From Silene conica (lineage: Eukaryota; Streptophyta; Magnoliopsida; Caryophyllales; Caryophyllaceae), in contig CM055316.2 of assembly GCA_029255685.2 (NCBI GenBank), positions 67,967,237-68,031,236 on the forward strand: a DNA stretch of 64,000 nt, in the 5' to 3' direction. This document shows positions 46,585 through 59,759 of this stretch, in pieces (positions within the stretch are counted from its first letter, which is position 1; every line of letters begins with the position of its first letter). Both the position numbers and the translations under genes were made by a program. The notes below the pieces were generated by a model, which was given only the letters and a program-made list of their open reading frames with translations, had not been told where the DNA came from and searched no databases.

Positions 46585-47086
46585 TAGGGATGTCATTGGG
46601 GCGGGGCGGTGCTGGATATAGGCTCCACCATACCCGTACCCATCAAGAAAACCTTGTACCCATCCCCGCCCCACCACCCATGGCGGGTACAAGTTTCCAA
46701 AACCATCCCCGCCCCACCACCCATGGCGGGTACAAGTTTTCAAAACCATCTCCGCCCCACGTACCCATTAACCCGCTTATACAATAAATTTTTCCGATTT
46801 TTTTCCGTAAAAGTTTGTTTAATCACTATTAATTTCTATTTTTAAGAGTTTGTTTATATAATTTGTAAATTTATCGTAATAATGGTAGTAATTTTTATAA
46901 TAATTGACGGGTAGGCGGGTATGAAGTGGGTAACACGCAAAAACCATCCCCGCCCCACTACCCATGGCGGGTAAAATTTTTGTACCCGTCCCCGCCCCAC
47001 CACCCGCCAAAGTTGTACCCGTCCCCGCCCCAACTGGGGCGGGTGCGGGGCGGTATCCACTTGTACCCGCCCCAATGACATCCCTA
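46585..47086. mobile_element. hAT-type MITE with GGGGCGGG ends
   Basis: It begins TAGGGATGTCATTGGGGCGG and ends CCGCCCCAATGACATCCCTA, a perfect inverted repeat of about 20 bp. Eight-base flanks CTTATATG (46577-46584) and GTTATATG (47087-47094) match at seven positions. The interior is GC-rich with repeats of CCCCGCCCCACCACCCATGG. It is 502 bp, non-coding. Confidence 0.88.
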
Positions 47087-47223
47087 GTTATATGCAAAAC
47101 AGCCCCGTTAAAAATCAATTTGTTCGAATAAATAAAATTGCTATATAATGAAATGAATTTACCTTTATTATCTTTAAAAGTAAGTGTATACAACCCCGTG
47201 ATTTTTCACGGGTGTTACACTAG

Positions 47224-47431
47224 TTATTCACTAATATTTACATGTAGAAAATATAGACGTAAACATTTACGTCTAAAACTTAAACATAGAGATTTTTTAG
47301 CAATTAATTTCATATATTTTTTTGTCTGTGGGTCCCACATTATTTAAAATAAATAAAATTAAAAACATGAATATGATGATGTGGCTTAAGAAGTATGCTT
47401 GAAATATTTTTGGTTTTATATAGGTAAGATA
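47224..47431 (-). mobile_element. Helitron fragment with 5' terminus (minus strand)
   Basis: On the minus strand it begins TCTTACCTATATAAAACC after a host A, close to the starts of the Helitrons at 36459 and 37173, and contains a GGGTCCCACATTATTTAAAA segment related to theirs. The 3' end of this copy is missing. Confidence 0.5.
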
Positions 47432-47720
47432 TGCTAATGCAATATGAACAACATATTTAAAAACAATAGATTTCGACAAACATGCTATCAGAATACGCCG
47501 TTTACCAAACATATGAAAAGTAAATTGCTTGGTCAAACTAATAATTAGGCCGAAATCTACTAATTATTTCGCTAAATATTTTGTTTACCAAACATGACCA
47601 TAAAAATGTTGACAATTTTTAGTTATTATTGTCTGATGACAAGTGGATCAAAATGATGTGAATGATCAAATTACTCGTACAAAATATTTCCAGCAAAAAA
47701 TGATAAACAAATGAGTAAAA

Positions 47721-48587
47721 CTAGTTTTTAACCCGTGCAAAATTGCACGGGTATAGTTTTAAGAACATCGATATAATGATTAATATTTAAAAATGCTAAA
47801 CCAAAATACATGCATATTTTATACTATATTTCTTTTATAATGATAATAGTTTAAAATATGTGCAAAAATTGCAAGGTTTTGAACTTCACACATGTTTTAA
47901 AGCCGTGAAAAAATACACGAATTCAGTGTTAAAACATGATAATAAAATTTTTAGATTTAGTTATTTTAGTGGATAAGCTCACAATGTATAACGACTTCCT
48001 TTGTAGTATTATTTTAACAGAATGCTCTAAAATCTACTAAATAGAGTTTTATAGTCATTTATTTTGTTAAATTTTTGTAGATCTCATTTTTTAAATTAAA
48101 ATTAAAACAGTACTATTTATTGATATTTTTTGCTGAAAACTATCTCTTATTCAAAAAAATTAATCAAATTTAGTAATATCTCAAAAATATGCTATTATGA
48201 TGGTCAAAATGTTAAAGTTAAATGCTTGTAAAATATAATAACATTATTTGTTTTATCATTTATATATTTATTGTCTACTATAGTTTTTTGTTCATCTTTC
48301 TATTTTTTTTTTATTGATAGACTATGATGTGTACTATTGGGAAAATTCTGCATTTTCATATTGTATTATTTATGCAATATAAATGGAATTGGGGATGGCG
48401 GTTCATTGAAATTTTGTATTGATTATTCGATGAAATTTTATTAACAATTGGTTTTTCATAAATTAGTTCCATTTTTTTTTTGTGTTATGTCCTACATTTA
48501 TTTAAAAATAAAAAATAAAAGAAAATGAATGTGATGACGTGGACGCACGAAATTGCACGTAATGTTCTTATATTAATAAAGATAAGA
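47721..48587 (-). mobile_element. Non-autonomous Helitron, minus strand
   Basis: Minus-strand start TCTTATCTTTATTAATATAAG after a host A (48588). Minus-strand end is an ACCCGTGCAATTTTGCACGGGT hairpin, TAAAAACTAG and T, with CTAG at 47721-47724. It is 867 bp with no coding content, of the same family as 36459-37044. Confidence 0.8.
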
Positions 48588-49389
48588 TAGTAAAACAAGG
48601 AAATAGGTAAACTAAGAATGAAACTGATATAGCAAATGATTTTGATATGAATAAATATATTAGTTTATTATCAAAAATCATTTATAGTATAAAATTACTT
48701 ATTAAGAAAACAATTTGGACCATATGACTATGAAAGACTACAATCGTAGTAATGCCGTTACAAATAGAATTTGTGATCGTAGTATCACCTACATAATATG
48801 TTAAACCATACACGCATGAAGATCGTTGTAAAACATGAGAAAATACTTCGTTTTGGACACATGAAATAGCTCTACGCTTTACTTAATGGGCATGAGAGTA
48901 CATACTATAATTTTGATTACGTTATAATTACAAGATAAGAAAAAAATCTCCTCATTTAAAGTACGATGTTACACAAATCCTCAAATAAGATCGTTAAACA
49001 GATACGACGTACTACTCTAGTAATATCTCGATCGTATTACAGCTTATACAACGGTTTTCCAAAAACAATTGATACCGTTACGTCTATCCTCGATAAACCC
49101 GATAGAAAAACCGAAATAGTGCAAGTTATTTGAAGAGGAAATAGTAGCAAATTGATGAATGTCGATATAGTTCCATAAAAGTAAATTTGTTTTTTGGGAG
49201 GGGGAAGAATCGGGAGGATCGAGTCAAAAGAAAGGGGCTCCATCTTCATATCCTTTCCAATTTCATTTAATTTTATCCTCTCTTTCTCGTTCATTTCCTC
49301 TTCTTACAAATTCTCTTTTTTTTTTTATTATTATTATAATTATAATTGAATTCAAGTATTCAACAAAAACAGTGAAAACAAAACATGCC
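48588..49389. other. AT-rich sequence upstream of the MED26-like gene
   Basis: No gene or named repeat is visible. It may include distal promoter sequence of the next gene. Confidence 0.45.
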
Positions 49390-49853
49390 CTTCTCTCCCT
49401 AATGACTCTCTCATTCTCTCTCTTTTTCCATCTTCTTCAGCAACAACAACAACAAACAAAAGTCTGGTGTGAAACCGTCTAAACTAAAAAGCACCATATC
49501 AATATCATTCACATTTTTAACTTACATTCTTAATTTTAATTTTCAATTTTAATTAAGACCATGCTTAAATAATATTTTTAACCTTCAAGCTTACTTCAAT
49601 ACTCTTTTTTTTTTCTTTTTTTTCTTTTTTTTTTTTTTTTTGGTTTTGGATTGGAGAATATATTTATCTGAGAGTGTAGTTGGGTGATATTCTTGGGTAG
49701 AAAGATAGAGAAAAGAGGGAGTTTTTTCCCTTGAAAAAACATAAAAAAAAAATAAATTCTCTGATTTCTACCCAAATCGGAATAAAATTGGCATTTTCTA
49801 ATTCAATTTTATTCTGATTTCTTTTTATTCGATTAATTAAATTCCATTCAGAC

Positions 49854-49884
<31 letters not shown>

Positions 49885-50011
49885 CGGGTTTAGGGATTTT
49901 TTTTTATTTCAATTAACCCATTAATCGGGCAATCGAAAGTTGAGATTTTAAGAAGTGGGTTTTGATCAGAAAAGCATTTTAAGATCTGGGTAAGTGAGAA
50001 TTTGATCAAAC
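49390..50011 (+). promoter_or_regulatory. Probable promoter-proximal region and 5' leader of the MED26-like gene
   Basis: A CT-rich block (CTCTCTCATTCTCTCTC near 49405) and CAACAACAACAACAAAC near 49440 are followed by T-rich stretches, including a T run near 49857-49884. Pyrimidine-rich leaders of this kind are common in plant housekeeping genes. The transcription start cannot be fixed from sequence. Confidence 0.5.
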
Positions 50012-53000
50012 ATGGGTTCAAAATCAGGTGGGTGTAATAGTAGTACTAGAGATGATAAAAACATTATTAATAATATTAATAAAAATAATGTTAATATGAA
50101 TAAGAAAGGTGGATTAGGGGAAAGGTTAGATGATTGGAGGCAATATTTCAAAGGAGTAAATTCTGATATTTTTGATATAATTGAGCATGCAATCATGGTT
50201 GCTGCATCAGATTGTCCTAAAGAGTTCCGAGTTAGAAAGGCTGGAATCGCTGAGTTGCTTTTTAGTTGTAGGATGACTCGGTGTATTGGTTGTGACCGAG
50301 TTGAGTTGGCTACTTGTCATCATGGTGATGGTGGGGTTGATGATCATGTTCATGGTGGTCATGAGGATGATGATCATAGTGGCGGTGCCGCTGGCGGGGA
50401 TGGGAGTAAGGTGGATAGCATTAGCAGGGATGAGGGTGATGGTGATGAGGATGATGATGATGATGATGCTGGTGGTGGTGATGATGATGATGCTGGTGAT
50501 GATGATGATGATGTTGAGATTGATATTATTGGAGGAGGTATTGAAGGTGGGGAGGTGGAATTGAATGATAACATGGTGGACCCAACTAGTAATATTAGCT
50601 ATGGTGAAGCCGAGGCTTTAACTGATTTGATTGAGGAGGAGAGAGACCTTATTAATGAGGTTTTGAGGATCAAGGACATCCTCTATAATAGCCAAGATGA
50701 GGTTGTTTATCTCTTCTTTCTCAACTCAATTGTTTCAGCTTATGGTGTTTTCTATGTTTTTCGTTAGATTAGATTAGATTAGATTAGATGTAAGTGGTTT
50801 TACGCGACGAGTGGGTAAGGTTGCATACATTTGACCCATCGAACTTTGCACTAGTGGTATGTTAGCTTGGAACTTGTGGTTGTGGTCGTAAGTCGTAAGT
50901 GATGTATACGGGGTGTACCGTGTACCATTTGGTTATTTAGTGATTGTCTACATTGATTCTAATGCTCGAGTAAGTGAATAATTGAATGTACATGTAAGGG
51001 TGTGTTTTTAGGGTTTGTTCAAACATTTTAGTGGAGTTCTAACTTTGATTGGTTTTTGCAGTCTGATTCAGTGTTGTTTGAGTCTCTAAGGAGGTTGCAG
51101 TTGATGCATTTGACTATTAATATCTTAAAGGTTTGAGCTTAACTCTTATGTTGATTATTATTTTTTCTGTTTCTGCATTGGGATTAGTTTGTTAAAGTGT
51201 TTGAAATGGTGTATTCAGGAAACAGAGATTGGGAAGGCTGTTAATGGCATCAGGAGACATAGTTCAAAGGACATTCGTCACCTTGCTCGATTATTGATAG
51301 AGTATGCTTCCATCAATTACTCTCTAACGAAAAATCCGTTATAGTCGTTCTTCATTGATGTTTATTATGTTCTTTATTCTGTGAATGGTAACTGTCGATT
51401 TTGTCGAGAACTTTAGTTAGTTGGTTTCTAGTGGCAACACATGTTGAGTATGCTAATTGTTTTCCGAAGTTTTCCATGTTTGTTAAAAGTTAGCCCTAGA
51501 TAGCTTTACTCCTGTTCTTGCTTGTTTAATGGTATGAGCTGTCAAAATCCCTGCTAGAATTCGACTTCCTTGATCTCGAGAGATTTTGGCCGGAAATTGC
51601 GGTGGCATACTATGACACCATATAAGTTCAATGTTAGGGTTTGTTATGGCTTATTTTAGGTTATCGGTTTAGTAACGGCCACATAACGTTCCTATATTCA
51701 TTTAAGTATTGGATATTTTTGGAATCCCTTTACGTAACGGAAAATGATATTGCAGCTTAGCGTTTTCACGAACAGCCAATACGTTTTAACAGCCGCTTTT
51801 AAATACAATGCAATCACGATTCATGCATGATGCGTCTGCTAAAACCTTGTGTACATAATTCCATGCTAAACAGTCTGCATTTATGATTCATGATTCATGA
51901 TTCGTCGTGATAGGTGGTGTTTAACGTGGTAAATGTGGCTGCTTTTTCCATATATGCTTGCTGACAGCGTTTTTATCTTCTGTTTTTCGACGTGGCAGTG
52001 GATGGAAGGTTATTGTTGATGAGTGGGTGAAATCCACCCAAGATCTTGCAGGTGTGGTGATGTTCATGTTTGTTTTTTACTTGCTTCATTTGTTATATCG
52101 AGCCCAATTAAATTAACATATCTGATTTTGGAATTCCTAGTTTGATAAGATTTTATGATTTCTCTGTGTAGAAGGAGGCACACCGGATTCTATTAATCCA
52201 TCCACAGTCGATGAAGAAGAAGGGCTCCCTTCTCCACCAATGGATGAAGGAGCTTTTTTCTCCACACAAACTATGGATTTCGACCAGGTAAACATGTTTA
52301 TCGGTTGCCACATTGAAATTAGATTCTTCATATATCTCTGCTTATGCTTCCAAAGTTTATAAATTGATCTGAGACTAACTTGTTTTTATTCTTCTGGTTC
52401 GTCTTGTACAAACATGAAGATCTTTGATGGGATGGATGACGATGGAAGTGAGTCAACTTCCTCCTCTATATATGCTACTACTGTTTCGCAAAAACTTGCT
52501 ATATGCGATAGTCGTACATGTGAGACCATTTCATTAATTTCCTCTTCTCCGCTATGATTTGTTATAGATTTTCGAAATCCCGTGGAATTCAATAATAACC
52601 GGGAGGCAGTCCGAAAACCATCTGCAGTTAAGCCAGGTGCTCCCAAGAGGAGAGAAGATCCTCCTAAACAAGCCACTCCCATCTCTAAGGATAACAGGGC
52701 GCAGGAAATGAAAATGCAAAAGCCCCTGCTAAAGCCCGCTAAACCCTCAAACACGCAGTTAGGTCCTGGCAGATTGTTAAAACCTAATGGAGATGTCAAA
52801 CCCTTGAAAGATTCCAGGGTGCGACCAAAACCCGAAAATCCTGCTGCCCAAAGGAGGCCAACTCCTCAACCTCAGGTAACTTCCTTAATATGACTGAATT
52901 TATTGGTTGGAGAGTTGGAAACTGATATCTGTATTTTCTAATAGAAGCCGAGGCCTGTAAATGAAGATTCAGTTCAAGAGAAGCTAGAAGCTACCAAAAG

Positions 53001-53452
53001 GAAACTCCAAGAGCGGTATCAACAAGCTGAGAATGGTATGTACTCGATTTCTGTGTTGCATTATAGTTTCCAATCTTCCTGGAGAATTATTGCATAACCG
53101 CATGTTTTTATTTAACTATAAAAAGGAATTTAAGCAGCTATGGTAATTTTTGGTATGATATTGGTGTATTTAATGGATGGCTCCACAATATCTTGGTGCA
53201 AAATCGTTTTACAAGTTCTGTAGATTTTCTATAGCCAGTTATCATTTACTGGTAATTTGTCGCTGGTAAGTATGATTATCAATGTTACGGTCTAAAGATA
53301 TGTTGTTGCCTCTTTTAATGAAAACAGCAAAGAGGCAGAGAACCATACAAGTTATGGAGATACATGATCTTCCGAAGCAAGGGTTAGTAAATAAAAACCC
53401 ACATGCAAAATTCGGCAACCACAACCGGAATTGGGCTAACGGAAGGAAATGA
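50012..53452 (+). CDS. MED26: Mediator subunit 26-like protein (TFIIS N-terminal domain), nine exons
   Basis: Predicted exons: 50012-50701, 51062-51130, 51219-51301, 51999-52051, 52172-52287, 52420-52447, 52568-52875, 52945-53035 and 53328-53452. All introns are GT-AG, and the phases join to 520 codons plus TGA. The N-terminal segment (LDDWRQYFKGVNSDIFDIIE) matches plant MED26 proteins. An acidic, low-complexity stretch (about residues 125-195) follows. The TFIIS N-terminal (LW) domain spans about residues 205-295 across exons 1-4, with SLRRLQL, ETEIGKAVNGIRRHSSKDIR and LARLLI. A long basic, proline-rich region and a C-terminal KRKLQERYQQAENAKRQRT segment, likely a nuclear signal, follow. Such proteins act in the nucleus as part of, or next to, Mediator and help RNA polymerase II into elongation. 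The ATG at 50012 is the first in this frame. No disabling change is visible. Which paralogue (26a, b or c) is uncertain. Confidence 0.88.
50415..50520 (+). repeat. GAT trinucleotide-rich tract in exon 1
   Basis: Runs of GAT and GGT codons encode the Asp/Gly-rich acidic stretch of the MED26-like protein. It is likely length-variable between individuals. Confidence 0.85.
50764..50788 (+). repeat. (TTAGA)5 microsatellite in intron 1
   Basis: Five perfect TTAGA units lie in intron 1, about 60 bp after the predicted donor site. Confidence 0.85.
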
Positions 53453-53830
53453 TCCGTGTCGATCTTTACTCGTTCGACTTACTCTGATAGCACTCGAGAA
53501 ATTGCAAATTGATTCCGAGAGCTAGCAATGAAAGCACAAGGGAGCATTGTATGTTATAGTAGTTGGTTTTGCAGTCATCTAAGCATTAAACTACAGAGTC
53601 TGATTGAACATACTGTCTTTAATGACTGTATTGGTACATTACTTATGCTCCATTGCTTGGATCCTCATACATAATGTCCTGCACATAAATGTCTGCATTT
53701 GCACAATTATAGGACAGAATAAAAGTGCATATAATGTTCAGGAAACATTTACATATATTTATAAAAGAGAAAGGGAGTTATTCTGATCAATTTCCTGGGA
53801 TTACAGTTTTGCTTATATATGTTGGTGTTA
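53453..53830 (+). terminator. 3' UTR and probable polyadenylation region of the MED26-like gene
   Basis: Non-coding sequence after the TGA contains AATAAA at about 53718-53723 followed by T- and A-rich sequence. Plant poly(A) signals are loose, so the end point is approximate. Confidence 0.5.
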
Positions 53831-53917
53831 TTTATTTGGTTCGATTTTGGATGAAGGCCTTTTGAAATTATAATTCTCCGGCTATGATTCTAGCGATTCA
53901 CGCCCGCTTATATTTAG

Positions 53918-54090
53918 GGGTGGCAACTCTAGGTCTAGACCGGAAAAAAGAACCAGCCCGGACAGACCTCTTGATTTGGACCGAAATCGAACTGAATTCT
54001 TGTAGGTCCAGTTCTCGGTCCACATTTTTAAGGTTTAGGTCTTTGGCCCGGGCCGGTTGAAGACTGGTTAATTTAGGTCCGATCCAAGAC
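53918..54090. repeat. Diverged MITE-like GC-rich block
   Basis: AGGGGTGGCAACTCTAGG starts a stretch with GGACCGAAATCG, GGCCCGGGCCGG and GGTCCGATCCAAGACCG, resembling plant hAT MITEs. The right end was not defined. Confidence 0.4.
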
Positions 54091-56154
54091 CGATTAAATT
54101 AGTTATAATTTGAGTTTGATGGTTATTGTATTTGCTATATGTTCTGTAGTAATCGAGATTATTCTGAATTAGCAAAATTCAGTATTTATCACGATGTATA
54201 ATTTTTTTCAACTATCCCGGACATCGGGTAAAAACCTAGACAAATTCATCAATGTATTTTTGTTAAATTAATTATCTTTCAAAAAAAATTATATAAGCAA
54301 ACTTGACATAAATATTTACTACATATTACAGTCACATGAAAAAATTACATGGATGTTTTGCCCTAACAAAAATTTGCATCCCTGTTTAATGACAAATTGA
54401 AAATAGTAATTATTCTTGAAGCATATCATAAAGTGTCTTACACAATAAACTCAAACTTTCTGAAATACAAATGTTATACTAGAAGTAATATTTATGACAT
54501 AATTGAACCTTTAAATTAAAAGTACTCGTTTTAAGTAATAACGAGTTAGTAGGCAACAAGTCTTTTTTATGACGCGTGTTATTTATTAGGTTTAAAGATA
54601 TTGATTTCTTAATTTTTGTTATTTTGGTTACAAAATTCTTAATTTTAGTCAAAGTGTGATAAGGACTTGTAACTTAATGTGTCAAATCGAAAGAATTAAT
54701 ATTGGAGCAATAAAAGGTAGCCGAAATGAAGGTGTTTAGTTAAGACATTAGAACTTAGAAGGGATTAAAGACAACTTGAAAATGAAGCATTTTGTTAATT
54801 GGATTACAAAAGTGTAAAGCAAAGCATATCTCTAATCTATATCTTATCTCCATTAATGAATAATGATAGTGGTGTTGGTAGAATTTAGCTATAATTAACA
54901 CACCTACTCTTAATTTAAACACTTGTTAGGTATTTACTTAACACCAACAATTATATGCATGCTTTCCCACTTCAACTTGTTTTCTTTTCCACAACACTTA
55001 TTTTGTTATTGTTGGACATCACATACTCCATATTTGCTAACAATCCAAATATCTTTTTGACATTTTTGACATCTATATACAACACAAAACAAAACGAAAT
55101 TAGCACTCGGTTCCTTTTCATTGTCTTCGTATTCCCTAAATATATTTAAAATTTTGATGGAACTTTGTCAAGTTTTATTTGTTATTAATAAATAATTAAC
55201 AATTTTTGTATTTTTAAAAATGTAACTGATCTATTCGGTATATTATTGTGTAGAGAATCTCATTTGACATCGTTTCAGATTAAAATGAGGGATTTTCATA
55301 TAATGAGGTCCATTCGATTTATAATTTTAGTGACTAATTTTAAACAAAATTAGCTCTATATGACAAAAAAAACATGTCAGAATAAGAATATTTCGCCAAA
55401 TTATAAGCTCACTGGTCACTATATCTCCCAAAAGTAAAGAAAGGATATCCTTTCTTTCTCTAGCTGTCAAATTGAATTAATTTTGTTACGAAAACAAGAA
55501 TAAGCATGCATAGCACAATATATGCGTCTAGTTGAATGGTTGATGACACTCACGACTGCCATAAAGAGACTTAAATCATAGAAAATGCCCAAAAAAAGAA
55601 ATTTGCGATTGTTTTAGACAATTTATTTTGTTAACTGAAATAATGTGAACGTAGTTATTAGCCCCAAAATTTTAATAATAGGAGATATAATAGAAATGAA
55701 GTTAAACTAAAAGTAATTAATCCATATTCTATAAATAGTCAAAAGATTGGTGGATGTCTACCATCAAATTGTCATTTGACTTAAACTAACTAGTCATCGT
55801 GTTACATGTAATATGTTGCGTGCTTTCTAAATATCTTTTGCTTAAATCGTTTATTTCAATCAAAAAGCTTATCCACCAACACACTAAATAAAGATGGAAA
55901 ATGACACAATTAAGTACTAATATAATCTCAATTATTAATATTAATTAGAATTTTGGAATTAGAATTGATACTCCATAAAGTGTGACTCACCTTTTAGGAA
56001 TGGCCAAGAGGCAAGTATATGGATGGCCATGTATGTGTACGCGTTGCGTACAATTCTCAATTTCCAATATCTAACGTTTTCGATTCCGTTTCACTACTCG
56101 TACCTCCTAGTTTTCTATTTCCTCTTTCCTAACTATTTTAATATTTGCTTTTTC
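54091..56154. other. AT-rich intergenic sequence
   Basis: About 2 kb without a convincing gene. The 64-codon frame at 54955-55149 has no features that support it. Confidence 0.5.
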
Positions 56155-56358
56155 TAATACTCCTCCATTTTGAGACACAAATTTTAATGGTAAACGGAGG
56201 GTATCCGTCACAAAGAGAAGACGGATACCATTTTGTCTCACAAAATGCTCATCTAGAGAAGAGAGAGGAAAGCATATGGGGTGCCCCACCTTGTCCCCCT
56301 ATTCGTTTTGTGAGTGTCATTATCCGTCTCTCCACCCGACCCGTCACAAGCAAGACTA
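56155..56358. mobile_element. MITE of the GTGACGG group
   Basis: Contains GGGTATCCGTCACAAAG, GACGGATACCATTTTGTCTC and at the right end GACCCGTCACAAGCAAGACT, shared with 61690-61890. Confidence 0.65.
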
Positions 56359-59022
56359 ACTAATTTTGAAATATCTTTGATTGTTTCTAAATTACTTTTT
56401 AGTTTTAACTTCAAAATTTCAATTCTAAAAGATTGTTAGAAATAAACTTTTACCGTTCATATTCCTACTAAACTTCATAATCAAACAAAAGTTATCCTAA
56501 TATTTCATAATAGATATCTATTTTTATTGTGCTCACTCAACCAGAACACATGCATCATTATCTTTAATGTGCCACAATGCCACCTAGCCAAACTCGATCC
56601 TCATTTGACAATATATTTATTCCCTGGTTTAAACCAAGCATACTTTAGGCTTGAAAAAAGGCTAGGAATGCCCCACTTTGATTTACACAGTAATTAATAA
56701 AATAATGTTAAAAGTTGTTCATTTTACAAAGTAATTTATCGCACAAATTTTAAACCATTTTACAAAGTTAAACGAGAGTCAAGCACAACACAATCCTTTC
56801 CCTCTTTCCTCGAGAATTATGCCAAGCGTGTCCTCTAAATTATGGTTTTGCTGGATAGTAGACATGAATATTGTCAATCTCGTTATTCGATTCAAGCACG
56901 TCATCGAATAGAGGACAAGGCAATTGACTACACTAATAGAGCACTAGATACATATCACATTGCGTTAGCATCCGTGGAACCATCACAATGCTTTGTTTTA
57001 CTTCCTGAAGAGTTAATTTTCCTCGTTTATACTATTAGTTCTTAGGTTAACTTAAGTATTTAACTCATTTGGTTCACTTGCATCATTAAATATACGGGTT
57101 CCTTATTCTTTATATTTATAATCCTTAAACCATACAATATTTATATTTTTGAAAGTAACTATGAGATAAAAGGAATATATAGTATGTAATATAAGTTTTC
57201 GTGCTGAAAAAAAATTGACGGAAAAGTTTCACGAAAGACATGATATTAAAAAATAATAAAAAATAGATTTCCAATTAATTTTTCAAATAAAACATAGATT
57301 TGCACTTTAATTTTCCAAGATTTCATCATCAAATTTTTCATTTAAGTTCTTTTAGCATGTAATGTCATTAAGAATTTAAGATTAGTTGTTAGAAAATCTG
57401 TTTTGTTAACACTGAATGTGTATGGGTAAAACTTTACTCCATAAATATTAATTTACACGTTTTTTTTAAAATTAAATACATATAAATTTAGAATAAATGT
57501 ATAAAAAATAAATGAAAAGAATCTTGGTTAATAGCAATACAACTAATTTCAATGTTGGCATGCTAAAATTAAGCTGACATGTAACAACATGCTATGTACT
57601 TCATGGTTATTTTTCGTGGAACTCTTAAGTGAATAAAAACGTGCGTATTTATTTACGCACATGCGGGAAACTGAAATATACCAAGAAATGCCACGGTGGG
57701 CCAACAGTATCTTCTACGGTTACCATTAACTGAAATGTTTGTGTCAGTGTCAGAAGTTCATAATTTCAAGCTCTTTTTAATTTTGGTTGGTGGTATTCCG
57801 TTAAGTTTTATTTACGTTTAATCAATTATTTTCAATTAATCTCTTCACAAAAGTAACTTTTAATTCAACAAAATTCACTCCACCTTAGTTCCACTCAATT
57901 TAGTTCAATTAAGCTTTACTTCAATTTATTCAATTCTGCTCGTTTCAGCCAAAAAAGACAGGGCCTAACTCTTTGGTTCCTTTTTGGAAATGAAAAACCT
58001 CTCAACGATTATTTTACCTAGGTTAATACTCAATTGGTACTCCATATAGTAAGTACGGGCAGTTAGCTTAGAGCAATAACAATAGTAAAATCATATATTT
58101 ATCATATATTTATTTAATGTAGAAGCCAATTCGCTGACATGACATCTCAGATTTCAAGTTAAAGCTGAGGTGTCAGTCTATTAAATCACTTAAAAAACAA
58201 AAATATTTCAGGAGATGAAAAAAGTGCAATAATAAATGGCAGAATATGCCACGTGGAAGACGAAATATTCTTTTTCAACTAGAAATTTGATAGGGTTATG
58301 CTAAAATTTGGGAGATTCATTCAAATTTGATAAGTGACATGCTAAAATCATTGAAATAATCTTTGCGTTATTGATCTATGTAAACTAAACATAAATATAC
58401 GTTAGCCAATTCTAGATATATATACTCGGTAGAAATTAGGTCTTCCATTTTATATTTCGTAAAATAAATGACTAAAAAATGACATGAACACTACGAATCA
58501 AACAATTGAAACGGGTTGTTTATTCTTAGAAAATATATGTCGGACTAAATTAGTTTTGCTCGGTTTATACACTAATGTGTGCGCGATAATTTACTAGAGT
58601 ACATTATCGTTATAAAGAACATTCATCATGCTAAGGTGATTCATTTAAATAAGAAAACTATTTATTTAATATATTAAATGAGTAGTCGTTTAATAAAATT
58701 GGATTGTTTTAGTATAAGATAATCGCACGCAATAATTCTTGCTTACTATAAACATCTTTGGTAAGTATATTCAAATTTACGTTTTTAACCCAATTATCCG
58801 TTTACTACTTACGTCTGAACAAATTATTTACGTTTTGCCTTTATTGTACGATATGTAATATACAACTTTATTTTATGACTATTTTACATATTTTAAAAAA
58901 GGTGCAATGGGTAATTAGACGTGTACTAATTTTCGTAGAAGTCGATCATCTTAATAAACAAAATATATGATAGATCCTGTATACCGATATATGTGATGAA
59001 CAATTCAAAAATAATTTATCCG
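56359..59022. other. AT-rich intergenic sequence
   Basis: About 2.7 kb with no recognisable gene or complete element. Short open frames at 56842-57045 and 58758-58970 lack supporting features. Confidence 0.5.
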
Positions 59023-59186
59023 GGTAAATAATTAATTTGTTTATCTTTGATAATATTAACTATATTCATCTACAGCTCTAAAAACATACCTTTGTAAATA
59101 ATTAATCTGTTTATCTTTTATATTATAAACTATATTCATCTAAAATTTCAAAAACAGACCCATGAATTTCACGGGTTACAACCTAG
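59023..59186 (+). mobile_element. Helitron 3' terminus with a short direct repeat
   Basis: ACCCATGAATTTCACGGGT hairpin, TACAACCTAG and T, with CTAG at 59183-59186, mark a Helitron 3' end. Just upstream, TAAATAATTAATTTGTTTATC and a close copy about 70 bp later form a direct repeat. The 5' end was not found. Confidence 0.55.
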
Positions 59187-59457
59187 TTTTATAGAAAGTT
59201 CTTCACATGCCACATCAAAGTACACTAATTTTAATTTTTAAGAAGTTTTGTTCACAATAGAAGAGCTTTATATAAAGTTCTTAGATTGAAAAAAATTATA
59301 AAATAAATAATGTTAAATGAGTTTTCACATTTTACAAAGTTGTATTAATTGGTTGTTCATTTTCCAATAGTTAAAAATTTGGTTCTTATTTTAGAACTTG
59401 GTTCTTAAAAATAAGAACAAACTTTTAAATGCAATACAAAAACTATAAATAGTAAGT

Positions 59458-59646
59458 CTTGCTTGCGACGGGTCGTTATTTGTGACGGATATTTTGTGAG
59501 ATAAAATGGGTAGAAAATGAGTTAGTGGAGAAAGGAGACCACATGAATAGTGTTGAAGAGAGAGAAAAAGTGGGTATTTTGTGAGAGGAAACGGTATCCG
59601 TCACAAGCTTGCGACGGATAGTGCCGTTGCAAATAAGAATTTGTGA
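59458..59646. mobile_element. MITE of the GTGACGG group
   Basis: Left AGTCTTGCTTGCGACGGGTC and TTTGTGACGGATATTTTGTG, right GGTATCCGTCACAAGC and AAATAAGAATTTGTGA. It corresponds to 61690-61890 in opposite orientation. Confidence 0.75.
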
Positions 59647-59759
59647 ACTATAAAAATAAAGTTTTTGTATAACAAACACAATGCTAAAAACTATTATTGC
59701 TATTGCTCTTAGTACAATAACACTTGAGATTTTTTTACTCATGTTTCTTCGATTTATTT

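Larger units (their letters stand above)
45371..47223 (+). mobile_element. Probable non-autonomous Helitron with tandem repeats and a nested hAT MITE
   Basis: The 3' end is well supported: a CCCCGTGATTTTTCACGGGTG hairpin, TTACACTAG and T, with CTAG at 47220-47223. The 5' end proposed here, TCATTATTAC after A45370, is inferred from position and resemblance to the TCTTATCTA type of start. It contains the tandem array at 45545-46110 and the hAT element at 46585-47086. Confidence 0.5.

Noticed and set aside
46483-47081. Several frames of 75-124 codons rich in Gly, Pro and Arg
   Set aside because: They lie within the GC-rich, non-coding hAT MITE and occur on both strands.
50286-50574. Met/Val-rich and Ser/Pro-rich frames over the GAT tract
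   Set aside because: These are shadows of the Asp-rich exon 1 of the MED26-like gene in other frames.
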